64,000 bases of DNA from Microbulbifer bruguierae (GTDB lineage Bacteria; Pseudomonadota; Gammaproteobacteria; Pseudomonadales; Cellvibrionaceae). Shown piece after piece: positions 7,764 to 16,657 of the stretch; the stretch's first letter is position 1, and each line of letters opens with the position of its first letter. The notes under the pieces were generated by a model, which ran no database searches, had not been told where the DNA came from, and was given only the letters and a program-made list of their open reading frames with translations. The stretch covers positions 4,244,001-4,308,000 of the forward strand of contig NZ_CP118605.1 in the NCBI RefSeq assembly GCF_029869925.1. Direction: 5' to 3'. Both the position numbers and the translations under genes were made by a program.

Positions 7764-10064
7764 TTATTGAGCTGTGTCGCCCTTGGGCGCAGCCACACCC
7801 ATCTCCTCCAGCAGATTATCTGCGTGGTCCACCTTCTCCATTACCCACAGCATGTATTCCACATCCACATGGATGGCGCGGGTGTTGTCGTTGAAGTCCC
7901 AGTCCGCATTAATGCTGTCGTAGGTACCATCGAACACCAGGCCGATCAGTTCACCCTTGCCGTTCATGGTGGCGGAGCCGGAGTTGCCGCCGGTGATGTC
8001 GACGGTGCTGAGGAAGTTTACCGGAACGGAGTCCAGTTTCTCATCGTAGAAACGACCGTAGTCCTTGTTTTTGATCGCATCCAGTTCTGCCTGGGGCGCA
8101 TCGAACGGGTCTTTGCCGGTGTACTTGGCCTCGATACCGCGCAGAGTGGTGAAGGGTACGAAGCCATCCTTTCCGTCGTTACCATCGGCTGGGCCTTTGA
8201 TGGTGCCGGCAGGCGGGGTGTAACCTTTTACCAGACCGTAAGTGAGGCGCAGGGAGCTGTTGGCATCCGGGTAAACCGGTTTGCCCTGCTCGTTGTAGTA
8301 GGCGATCAGCAGGTCCATGTACTGCGGGCGCAGTTCCGCGAAGCGACCGGCCATGGCCTTGTCGCGCTCTTCGATCGCAATGCGGTCATCGTAAGTATTG
8401 ATGGCCAGCTGGATAAACGGATCGTCGCTGTTGCGGAAGTCTTCCGGGGATTTATCCATCCAGGCCAAACGGGTCTCGGTATCAGTGAGGCCGGTGGCTT
8501 CGTACATGGCGCTGAGTTTCTGCTGTAATACATCGCCATTCAGTTCACCAGCAAAGTATTTGTCGAAGCTTTCCATGTGCTGGTCTTGCGGCAGCGCATT
8601 GTATCGCTCGACAAAGTAGGTCCACACGGCCTGATCCACACTCGGCTCGAAATTGCGCTCATACCGCTTCATGCTTTCGGTAAAGCGGGTCATATCGCGA
8701 TCCTGGTAACCGGGTTCGCGCTCCATGTTTGGCTTCTGTTTTTCCAGGCTCAGGCGATACAGGCGTTGCGCAGCACTCAACATGGCGGAGCGATTCATGT
8801 ATCCCAGCAGCAGATCCCGCTCTTGGGTGGACTGCTTTTCGGTAATCAGCTGCTGCAGATCGGCGATCACGGAAGCGTATTTCTGGTTGTTTTCCGGATT
8901 GGCCTCGATCCATGCCTGCAGGTCTTTTTCCAGCTGCTGTTTACGGCTCAGGAGGTCACTGCGATTGTAGCCTTCCATCATGCCGGTGAAGTTTTTGGAG
9001 TAGTTGTTCAGGCCGGCAACCTGACCTGCGTATTTGAGCGCGGCGTCCTTGTTGTTCTCGGTGGCGTTACCGATCACTTCCGACCACTCCGCCAGCACTT
9101 TCTGCATGGTGGGGTAGTACCAGGTGAAGTTGTTGTTCACTTCTTCCGCGGTGCGGTAGCGGTTGGTGCGCCCCGGGTAACCGGCAACCATGACAAAGTC
9201 ACCTTCCTGTGGTCCCTGGGTAGCGACTTTCAGGAAATGTTTCGGCGCATAGGGCACGTTGTCTTTGGAGAAGTCTGCCGGCTTGCCTTCCGGGCTTACA
9301 TAGGCGCGAAGGAAAGAGTAATCGCCGGTGTGGCGTGGCCACATCCAGTTGTCGATATCACCGCCGAATTTGCCAATGGAGGATGCCGGTGCATGGACCA
9401 GACGCACGTCTCGGATAGCGAGCTGCTTGATCAGGTAATAGCTGGCGCCACCGTAGTAGCTATAGACCTCACAGCGGTGGCCTGGGTCAGATTCACAATC
9501 TGCAACGAGGGCCTTTTCTGCGTCTTCAATGGCTTTGAATCGGGTCGCCCCGTCCATGTCATCGCTGAGCGTGCTGTTGATCTTGTCGGTGACTTCGTTC
9601 ATGTCGACGGTGACATAAATACGCGAGCCTGGGGCTGCGGGCAGTTCTTCTTGTCGTGTTTTGGCAAGAAAGCCGTTCGCCAGCAGATCGTTGTCTTCGG
9701 TGGAATTGTAGGAAATGGAACCGTAAGCGCAGTGGTGGTTGGTGGCCACCAGACCCTGTGGGGAAACAAAGGATGCGGAACAACCGCCCAGGCTCACCAC
9801 AGCATTCATCGGGAACTTGGTCAGATCCGTCATGGTTTTCGGGTCCAGCTCCAGTCCGAGGCTTTGCAGCTTGTCGCCCAGTTCTGGTAACTGGCGGGGC
9901 ATCCACATACCTTCCGTGGATACACTGTCTGTGGCCGCAATGGGGGCGGACGCAGTGGTGCTTTCAGGCGCGCTTTGGGTATTGGGTTTGCCACAGGCGG
10001 TGAGCAGGGCAAGGCTCAGGGATAGGCCAATGGCCTGGTTCAGGGGGATGCGTTTATGTTTCAC
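7764..10064 (-). CDS. S46-family dipeptidyl peptidase (DPP7/DPP11-like) lipoprotein
   Basis: This 766-residue serine exopeptidase of family S46 releases dipeptides from the N-terminus of peptides in the periplasm. A lipobox (LLTAC, Cys24) predicts a lipid anchor. The chymotrypsin-like triad parts visible are the histidine in ATNHHCAYG (about residues 107-115) and the serine in GGNSGSATM (Ser695). The helical insertion typical of DPP7/11 lies between them. GTG 10064 was chosen because AAGGA stands about 6 bases upstream, and it places the lipoprotein signal exactly at the N-terminus. The substrate class (DPP7 hydrophobic versus DPP11 acidic) cannot be set without an alignment of the S1 residue. 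Confidence 0.93.
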   Translation of the reverse strand: MKHKRIPLNQAIGLSLSLALLTACGKPNTQSAPESTTASAPIAATDSVSTEGMWMPRQLPELGDKLQSLGLELDPKTMTDLTKFPMNAVVSLGGCSASFVSPQGLVATNHHCAYGSISYNSTEDNDLLANGFLAKTRQEELPAAPGSRIYVTVDMNEVTDKINSTLSDDMDGATRFKAIEDAEKALVADCESDPGHRCEVYSYYGGASYYLIKQLAIRDVRLVHAPASSIGKFGGDIDNWMWPRHTGDYSFLRAYVSPEGKPADFSKDNVPYAPKHFLKVATQGPQEGDFVMVAGYPGRTNRYRTAEEVNNNFTWYYPTMQKVLAEWSEVIGNATENNKDAALKYAGQVAGLNNYSKNFTGMMEGYNRSDLLSRKQQLEKDLQAWIEANPENNQKYASVIADLQQLITEKQSTQERDLLLGYMNRSAMLSAAQRLYRLSLEKQKPNMEREPGYQDRDMTRFTESMKRYERNFEPSVDQAVWTYFVERYNALPQDQHMESFDKYFAGELNGDVLQQKLSAMYEATGLTDTETRLAWMDKSPEDFRNSDDPFIQLAINTYDDRIAIEERDKAMAGRFAELRPQYMDLLIAYYNEQGKPVYPDANSSLRLTYGLVKGYTPPAGTIKGPADGNDGKDGFVPFTTLRGIEAKYTGKDPFDAPQAELDAIKNKDYGRFYDEKLDSVPVNFLSTVDITGGNSGSATMNGKGELIGLVFDGTYDSINADWDFNDNTRAIHVDVEYMLWVMEKVDHADNLLEEMGVAAPKGDTAQ

Positions 10065-10304
10065 AGGAAATCCTTCTGCGGTTGTAAGGTCACGCAAGGT
10101 AACGATTCAAAATGCAATGGTTAACTTTTGTGCGGCGCTGGAGTTGGAGGCAAAGCGCGCCACGGGCCGCGAATACTGGCACAACAGCCACGGTGGTAAA
10201 ACACTGCAAAAGCTAATTCGACGTCTCGGTGAGTTGTGGTGTGATCAGTGTAGAATGCCCGTCCGGAGTTTGTTTTCGATCCGGTATCAGAGGTCAGAGG
10301 CCGA

Positions 10305-10532
10305 ATGGCAGGGGGCGATTTGGAAAAGCAGGATTTACTGGATATTGCCCGTACACCCATGCCGTTTGGAAAGTACGCAGGCCGGCTACTCATTGACCTG
10401 CCGGAGGAATATCTACTCTGGTTTGCCAAGAAGGGCTTTCCCAGGGGGCGCCTGGGACAGCTGATGGCGATAACTCTGGAGATAAAAATTGAAGGCCTGG
10501 AAGGATTGATCAAGCCCTTGAAGGCGCAGTGA
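10305..10532 (+). CDS. DUF3820 (QSregVF-type) protein
   Basis: A 75-residue protein with the family core MPFGKYAGRLLIDLPEEYLLWFAKKGFP, which is characteristic of DUF3820 (called quorum-sensing-regulated virulence factor in Pseudomonas; molecular function unknown). The start is taken as ATG 10305. A TTG a few codons later is an alternative, since the conserved part begins near LEKQDLL. The stop codon lies in the first unit of a 15-base tandem repeat. Confidence 0.8.
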   Translation: MAGGDLEKQDLLDIARTPMPFGKYAGRLLIDLPEEYLLWFAKKGFPRGRLGQLMAITLEIKIEGLEGLIKPLKAQ

Positions 10533-10582
10533 ACCAAAGCGCAGTGAACCAAAGCGCAGTGAACCCTTTTGGGGTCCACTGC
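10523..10582. repeat. 15-bp tandem repeat ending in a hairpin
   Basis: The unit GCGCAGTGAACCAAA occurs nearly three times in a row from about 10523, overlapping the end of the DUF3820 gene. The last copy merges into a hairpin (CAGTGAACCC-TTTT-GGGGTCCACTG) that could serve as terminator for the converging DUF3820 and glycine-zipper genes. Confidence 0.6.
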
Positions 10583-10618
10583 GGTAATGTTCTTTTTGGG
10601 GAAGCCTTCCTGATCGGT

Positions 10619-10894
10619 TTAGTAACGCTCGTAAACGCGACGGCCGTTGCTGTCGTAGTAGTAGCGCCGCTTTTTCTCACGATCGTAGAGCCAGCCTCCA
10701 ACACCGCCCAGCGCCGCGCCCACAGCGGCGCCGCCTACCTTACCACCGGTCACCAGTGCGCCGGTTACCGCGCCGATTCCAATACCTGTGCCAACTCGAC
10801 GGTCGGTATTGCTCATGTTGGCGCAGCCGGCGGTTGTCAGGGTGAAGGCCAGTGCTGAGACCAGGCCTGTGCGTTTGATAGCTCGAAACTGCAT
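10619..10894 (-). CDS. Glycine-zipper 2TM lipoprotein
   Basis: A 91-residue outer-membrane-type lipoprotein. The signal sequence ends at a TTAGC lipobox. The centre is a glycine-zipper stretch (GTGIGIGAVTGALVTGG and GAALGGVGGWLYD) expected to form a membrane hairpin. The tail is basic and tyrosine-rich (RRYYYDSNGRR). Related small lipoproteins (SlyB/YMGG type) affect envelope integrity, but no specific function is shown here. ATG 10894 is used, with GGAG about 8 bases upstream. The open frame further upstream has no signal-peptide character. Confidence 0.82.
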   Translation of the reverse strand: MQFRAIKRTGLVSALAFTLTTAGCANMSNTDRRVGTGIGIGAVTGALVTGGKVGGAAVGAALGGVGGWLYDREKKRRYYYDSNGRRVYERY

Positions 10895-10982
10895 AAAAAA
10901 CTCCGCTTGTCTCGGGAATTGCCCGTGGAGTTTATGGTGGCGCAAGGGTGAGTCCCAGCAATTGAATCCTCAGTGAAAATAT

Positions 10983-11229
10983 TTGGGCCGCGCAGGCTGG
11001 ACACTATACTGGTAACAGCCCGGGTAGACTCCCCCATCGCAAGACGAGGTGGAGTGCCAAGAAAAAGCGGTCCGTAACGGAGACTGAGCACGTACGTAAA
11101 TAGGCCCACAGCGGGTGACCACTGGTCGGAGTGTTGACTTCAGCGAGTGAAAGAGCGGGATGTTTCAGTCAGCTTGATTGGGTAAAAAGGGGTGAGCGGT
11201 CGATAAACTATCGGCCGCTTTCTGTTTTC
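10983..11229 (+). ncRNA. Candidate orphan small RNA (promoter to terminator)
   Basis: A gap of about 350 bases with no plausible ORF holds a complete transcription unit. A sigma70-like promoter is present (TTGGGC at 10983-10988, 16-base spacer, TATACT at 11005-11010), with a start near 11017. It ends about 210 bases later in a rho-independent terminator (11195-11229). The body has several short inverted repeats and a few GGA motifs. I do not recognise it as 6S, RNase P, tmRNA, SRP RNA or a known riboswitch. Only the promoter and terminator are direct observations; the RNA itself is inferred. Confidence 0.45.
11195..11229 (+). terminator. Rho-independent terminator of the candidate sRNA
   Basis: An 11-bp stem (AGCGGTCGATA / TATCGGCCGCT, one G-U pair, AAC loop) is followed by TTTCTGTTTT. 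It points in the plus direction, away from gltA's own terminator, which lies just beyond. Confidence 0.75.
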
Positions 11230-11235
11230 AGGCAT

Positions 11236-11265
11236 AAAAAAACCCGGCAATTGCCGGGTTTTTTT
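11236..11265. terminator. gltA terminator, bidirectional
   Basis: AAAAAAACCCGGCAA/TTGCCGGGTTTTTTT is a perfect palindrome with A and T tracts on both sides. It is 30 bases downstream of the gltA stop codon on the minus strand. Confidence 0.9.
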
Positions 11266-11296
11266 ATGCTCTGGTGTTCTATGCGATGCGAATCGC

Positions 11297-12586
<1,290 letters not shown>

Positions 12587-13246
12587 TGTGGACTCCTAAA
12601 AACTATTCTTTTGCCAGCTTTTTTACTTCCACATAAATCACTGAATATTTGCAGTGATTCCACGGCCCGGGTAGGGGCTCGTTCCGCGCTCACCTGTGAT
12701 CACCTTTTATAGGAAGGTGTACCACCGGTGTCGATTTCGTCGGTGCAAAACCCGGGAATTGCCGGATTCTACGGGTTCGGAGGGCCTTCGTTGGCGGCAT
12801 CCGGACGCGGATATGGGGCTAGCGGGCTTTTGAGCGCGGCCAAACTTAAGTGCCGCGCCTCAAATTGTCAAACCAAATTGGCGAGGCTGATAGGTTTTAC
12901 TACCACATGATGTTCCGCAATAGGCCAAGTCGGCAGGAAAATTGCCTGTTACGGAAGGGGTGTGTGCCGGACCCATTTGGGGGCACCTGATTGGGCGGAT
13001 CATACCTTGGTCTATTGCCTGGCGCGGTTTCCAACTGATATAGGACGGATACCGGGAGCTAATCCGAGGGTTGGCGTTCGTTGTTTTTTGCAACTCGAAT
13101 GCCTATAATCCGCGCGGCTTGCGCTGTGGTAAGGCCACTTTGTACGCAATCTCAACAGATTGTGTGTTTGGTGATCGGCAAGCTCGCCCGGTACATGCAA
13201 AATTAACGGGCGCCCCGTCTTTTCAGGGCAACAAGGTGTTTTTCCT
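12587..13246. promoter_or_regulatory. gltA-sdhC divergent regulatory region
   Basis: This 660-base region between divergent TCA genes contains no convincing ORF. On the sdh side there is a good promoter (see 13081-13109) and a long leader with a small hairpin (CAATCT/AGATTG, about 13147-13163). On the gltA side a TATAAA at about 12711 on the minus strand is a possible -10, but no good -35 accompanies it. The length suggests binding sites for global regulators; I could not identify them with confidence. Confidence 0.5.
13081..13109 (+). promoter_or_regulatory. Predicted sigma70 promoter of sdhCDAB
   Basis: TTGTTT at 13081-13086, a 17-base spacer, then a perfect TATAAT at 13104-13109. It lies about 135 bases before the sdhC start codon and would drive the whole sdh-suc block. 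Confidence 0.6.
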
Positions 13247-13621
13247 GTGAACAAGAACAGACCTGTCAATTTAGACATTTCTACTATCAAGCTTCCTGTA
13301 CCAGCGTTGGTATCCATTCTGCACCGTATTTCCGGTGTGGTGCTCTTCGCTGTAGTTGCGCTTCTTTTGTGCATGTTGGATTCCAGTCTGGAGTCTGAGC
13401 AGGGTTTTCATAAGGTAGCTGAGTTTTTTACCAGCGTTCCGGCCAAGCTCATTTTGTGGGCATCTCTGGCTGCGCTCATCTATCACCTGATCGCAGGTGT
13501 GCGCCACCTGATCATGGATCTGGGTGTTGGTGAGAGCCTGGAGGGTGGTCGCCGCGGTGCCATCGCTGTGCTGGTACTTTCAGTTGTACTCATTCTGCTG
13601 GCAGGAGTCCTGATATGGTAA
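13247..13621 (+). CDS. sdhC: Succinate dehydrogenase cytochrome b556 subunit
   Basis: Membrane subunit that, with SdhD, anchors the enzyme, carries haem b and forms the ubiquinone site. It has 124 residues and three hydrophobic helices. The family signature RPVNLDISTIKLPVPALVSILHRISG is read from the N-terminus (seen here as two shorter blocks, RPVNLD and SILHRISGV). A haem-ligand type histidine is present in the HLIAGVRHL segment. GTG 13247 is preferred because AAGGTG is about 8 bases upstream and the N-terminus fits the family. The stop codon overlaps the sdhD start, so the two subunits are translationally coupled. Confidence 0.95.
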   Translation: MNKNRPVNLDISTIKLPVPALVSILHRISGVVLFAVVALLLCMLDSSLESEQGFHKVAEFFTSVPAKLILWASLAALIYHLIAGVRHLIMDLGVGESLEGGRRGAIAVLVLSVVLILLAGVLIW

Positions 13622-13983
13622 AGGCAGTTACAGGTTTTGGTCGCAGTGGCCTTTACGACTGGTTTATTCAACGCGTCAGTGCCGTGGTGCTGGTGGCTTA
13701 CACCCTCTTTATAGTGGGTTTTATTTTTCTCTCTAAAGATTTCAGCTACGCGAGCTGGTCAGCGTTGTTCGAGCAGCGCTGGGTGCGTGTATTCAGTCTG
13801 GTAGCTCTGATCTCCACAATTGCTCACGCCTGGATCGGCCTCTGGTCCGTGATTACCGACTACCTCACCAATCGCATGATGGGTGGCAAGGCTACCGTGC
13901 TGCGCATTCTGGTAGAGGTGCTGTTGGGGGCCGTCGCCGTGTTCTACGCGGTGTGGGGCATTGAAATTCTGTGGGGTGTGTAA
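13615..13983 (+). CDS. sdhD: Succinate dehydrogenase membrane anchor subunit
   Basis: The second hydrophobic anchor of complex II: 122 residues, three transmembrane helices, with the family's early GRSGLYDWFIQRVSAVVL region and the haem/quinone-side helix ISTIAHAWIGLW, whose histidine is the likely haem ligand. It overlaps sdhC by 7 bases (ATGGTAA) and is 3 bases from sdhA, so the anchors and flavoprotein are made from one message. Confidence 0.95.
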   Translation: MVKAVTGFGRSGLYDWFIQRVSAVVLVAYTLFIVGFIFLSKDFSYASWSALFEQRWVRVFSLVALISTIAHAWIGLWSVITDYLTNRMMGGKATVLRILVEVLLGAVAVFYAVWGIEILWGV

Positions 13984-13986
13984 GTT

Positions 13987-15759
13987 ATGTCGAATATGCG
14001 AACAATTACCTTTGACGGTATCGTAATTGGCGGTGGCGGTGCGGGTATGCGCGCGGCCCTGCAGATGGCCCAGTCCGGTTTCAAGACTGCGGTAATCACC
14101 AAAGTATTCCCGACCCGTTCGCACACGGTTTCCGCCCAGGGCGGTATCACCTGTGCGATCGCAAGCGATGACCCCAATGACGACTGGCGCTGGCACATGT
14201 ACGACACCGTCAAAGGTTCCGATTACATCGGTGACCAGGACGCGATCGAGTACATGTGTTCCGTAGGCCCGGAAGCGGTGTTCGAACTGGAGCACATGGG
14301 TCTGCCGTTCTCCCGTACCAAAGAAGGCCGCATCTATCAGCGTCCCTTCGGTGGCCAGTCCAAGGACTATGGCCGCGGTGGCCAGGCGGCGCGTACCTGC
14401 GCGGCGGCGGACCGTACCGGTCACGCTCTGCTGCACACCCTGTATCAGAACAACGTCAAGCACAATACCGTATTCCTGAACGAGTGGTTCGCGGTGGATC
14501 TGGTGAAGAACCAGGATGGCGTGGTTGTGGGTGTTATCGCCATCTGTATCGAAGATGGCGAAGTGGTCTTCATCAAGTCCAAGGCAACCGTGTTAGCCAC
14601 CGGTGGTGCCGGCCGCATCTTCGCGTCCACCACCAATGCGCACATCAATACCGGTGACGGCGTGGGCATGGCCCTGCGCGCAGGCTTCCCGGTACAAGAC
14701 ATCGAAATGTGGCAGTTCCACCCCACCGGTATCGCCGGCGCTGGGGTACTGGTTACAGAAGGTTGTCGCGGTGAAGGCGGCTACCTGATCAACAAGGACG
14801 GCGAGCGTTTCATGGAGCGCTACGCGCCCAACGCGAAGGACCTGGCGTCCCGCGACGTGGTTGCCCGCTCCATGGTGTTGGAAATCCTCGACGGCCGCGG
14901 TGCCGGCCCGAATGGTGACCACGTATTCCTGAAGCTGGATCACCTGGGTGAAGAGCTGCTGCACAGCCGCCTGCCGGGTATCTGTGAGCTGGCCAAGACC
15001 TTTGCTCATGCCGACCCGGTTAAAGAGCCGATTCCGGTGGTTCCGACCTGCCACTACATGATGGGTGGTATCCCCACCAATGTTCACGGCCAGGCTCTGA
15101 CCCAGGACGCGTCCGGCAACGACCAGGTCGTAGACGGTTTCTTCGCCTGTGGTGAGGTTGCCTGTGTATCCGTACACGGTGCCAACCGTCTGGGTGGCAA
15201 CTCTCTGCTGGACCTGGTGGTATTCGGTCGCGCTTCCGGGCTGTTCATCGAGAAGGCGCTGCGCGAAGGTATCGAAGCTCGCGAAGCGAGTGACTCCGAT
15301 ATCGAAGCGGCGATGTCTCGCCTGAATCGTCTGGAAACCACCAACAACGGTGAGAAAGCGGCTGATTTGCGCACCGAGCTGCAGAACGTGATGCAGAACC
15401 ACTTCGGTGTATTCCGTCGCGGCGACTACATGGCCGAGGGTGTGAAGAAGCTGGAAAGCCTGCGTGAGCGCATCGCCAACGTACGCCTGGACGACAAGTC
15501 TCGTGCATTCAATACCGCGCGTATCGAGGCACTGGAGCTGCAGAACCTACTGGAAGTGGCCGAAGCGACCGCGATTGCTGCGGAAGTGCGCACTGAGAGT
15601 CGCGGCGCTCACGCTCGCGAAGACTTCCAGGAGCGCGACGACGAGAACTGGCTGTGTCACTCCATGTTCTTCCCGGGTGAGAAGCGTGTCGGCAAGCGTG
15701 CGGTGAACTTTGCACCGAAAACCGTCGAAGCTTTCGAGCCGAAAGCACGTACTTATTAA
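13987..15759 (+). CDS. sdhA: Succinate dehydrogenase flavoprotein subunit
   Basis: Oxidises succinate to fumarate at a covalently bound FAD. The 590-residue protein shows the Rossmann motif GGGGAGMRA near residue 14 and the FAD-attachment histidine in [10 protein letters not shown]. The substrate and active-site elements [12 protein letters not shown] and [13 protein letters not shown] are also present, along with the C-terminal [15 protein letters not shown]. It lies between sdhD and sdhB with short gaps (3 and 18 bases). Nothing is unusual relative to the E. coli type. Confidence 0.98.
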   Translation: MSNMRTITFDGIVIGGGGAGMRAALQMAQSGFKTAVITKVFPTRSHTVSAQGGITCAIASDDPNDDWRWHMYDTVKGSDYIGDQDAIEYMCSVGPEAVFELEHMGLPFSRTKEGRIYQRPFGGQSKDYGRGGQAARTCAAADRTGHALLHTLYQNNVKHNTVFLNEWFAVDLVKNQDGVVVGVIAICIEDGEVVFIKSKATVLATGGAGRIFASTTNAHINTGDGVGMALRAGFPVQDIEMWQFHPTGIAGAGVLVTEGCRGEGGYLINKDGERFMERYAPNAKDLASRDVVARSMVLEILDGRGAGPNGDHVFLKLDHLGEELLHSRLPGICELAKTFAHADPVKEPIPVVPTCHYMMGGIPTNVHGQALTQDASGNDQVVDGFFACGEVACVSVHGANRLGGNSLLDLVVFGRASGLFIEKALREGIEAREASDSDIEAAMSRLNRLETTNNGEKAADLRTELQNVMQNHFGVFRRGDYMAEGVKKLESLRERIANVRLDDKSRAFNTARIEALELQNLLEVAEATAIAAEVRTESRGAHAREDFQERDDENWLCHSMFFPGEKRVGKRAVNFAPKTVEAFEPKARTY

Positions 15760-15777
15760 TTCGGGAGCGGAAACAAT

Positions 15778-16482
15778 ATGTTGAAAGTAAGCATTTACCG
15801 TTACAACCCGGAAACCGATTCTGCTCCTTACATGCAGGATTACGAGCTGGATACCCAGGGCAAAGACCTGATGGTGCTGGATGTGCTGGAACTGCTGAAA
15901 GCCCAGGACCCGAGCCTGGCTTTCCGTCGCTCCTGCCGTGAAGGTGTGTGCGGTTCCGACGGTATGAATATTTCCGGTAAGAATGGCCTTGCCTGTATCA
16001 TGCCGATCTCCGAAGCAGCCCCGAAAGGCAAGCTGATCCTGCGCCCGCTGCCGGGTCTGCCGGTGATCCGCGACCTGGTTGTGGATATGGAGCAGTTCTA
16101 CACCCAGTACAAGAAGATTGAACCCTTCCTGCAGAACAACTCTCCAGCGCCGGCGATCGAGCGTCTGCAGACCCCGGAAGAGCGTGAAAAGCTGGATGGC
16201 CTTTACGAGTGTATTCTCTGTGCCTGCTGTTCCACTGCGTGTCCGTCTTTCTGGTGGAACCCGGACAAGTTCATCGGGCCGGCTGGTCTGCTGCAAGCGT
16301 ATCGCTTCCTGGCCGACAGCCGCGACGAAGCCACTGATGAGCGTCTCAGTAAACTGGACGATCCCTTCAGTGTCTTCCGCTGCCATGGTATCCAGAACTG
16401 CGTAAATGTATGTCCCAAGGGATTGAACCCCACCCGGGCCATTGGACATATCCGCAATATGCTGATCACTCGCGCCGTATAG
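15778..16482 (+). CDS. sdhB: Succinate dehydrogenase iron-sulfur subunit
   Basis: Carries electrons from FAD to the quinone through three clusters, whose cysteine ligands are all visible. These are the [2Fe-2S] group SCREGVCGSDGMN, the [4Fe-4S] group CILCACCSTACP, and the [3Fe-4S] group CHGIQNCVNVCPKG. Its 234-residue length is standard. It is the last sdh gene. A strong hairpin follows before sucA, so sdh and suc expression may be partly separated. Confidence 0.98.
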   Translation: MLKVSIYRYNPETDSAPYMQDYELDTQGKDLMVLDVLELLKAQDPSLAFRRSCREGVCGSDGMNISGKNGLACIMPISEAAPKGKLILRPLPGLPVIRDLVVDMEQFYTQYKKIEPFLQNNSPAPAIERLQTPEEREKLDGLYECILCACCSTACPSFWWNPDKFIGPAGLLQAYRFLADSRDEATDERLSKLDDPFSVFRCHGIQNCVNVCPKGLNPTRAIGHIRNMLITRAV

Positions 16483-16552
16483 GGAGCGGGTTTAGCCACC
16501 ATAGATAATCACAATTAGGCCGACAGCAATGCAGGTGTCAGGCTTATACGAG

Positions 16553-16590
16553 AAAGGGGAGGTGTCTTTACAGCACCTCCCCTTTTGTGG
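16553..16590 (+). terminator. Hairpin terminator or attenuator between sdhB and sucA
   Basis: A perfect 12-bp stem (AAAGGGGAGGTG / CACCTCCCCTTT) with a 9-base loop, followed by a short T-run. It lies 70 bases after sdhB and 68 bases before sucA in a co-directional block, so partial termination would set the sdh:suc ratio. Confidence 0.7.
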
Positions 16591-16657
16591 GTGAAAAGAC
16601 AGGAAAGAACGGCGCAGAATTTTAAGGGTGTGCGCCGTCAATTGAGGTAGGCAATTA

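Noticed and set aside
8577..9890. Open frame of 437 codons on the plus strand
   Set aside because: It is antisense to the S46 peptidase, whose catalytic motifs are intact. The plus-strand text has no family pattern and reflects the codon bias of the real gene.
10523..10566. Tandem 15-bp repeats considered as a small CRISPR or iteron array
   Set aside because: Copies are directly adjacent with no spacers, number fewer than three, and include a stop codon of a real gene. There are no cas genes or replication genes nearby.
10983..11229. Known housekeeping RNA (6S, RNase P, tmRNA, SRP) or cobalamin riboswitch
   Set aside because: None of the conserved core sequences of these RNAs is present in the interval, so only an unnamed sRNA is proposed.
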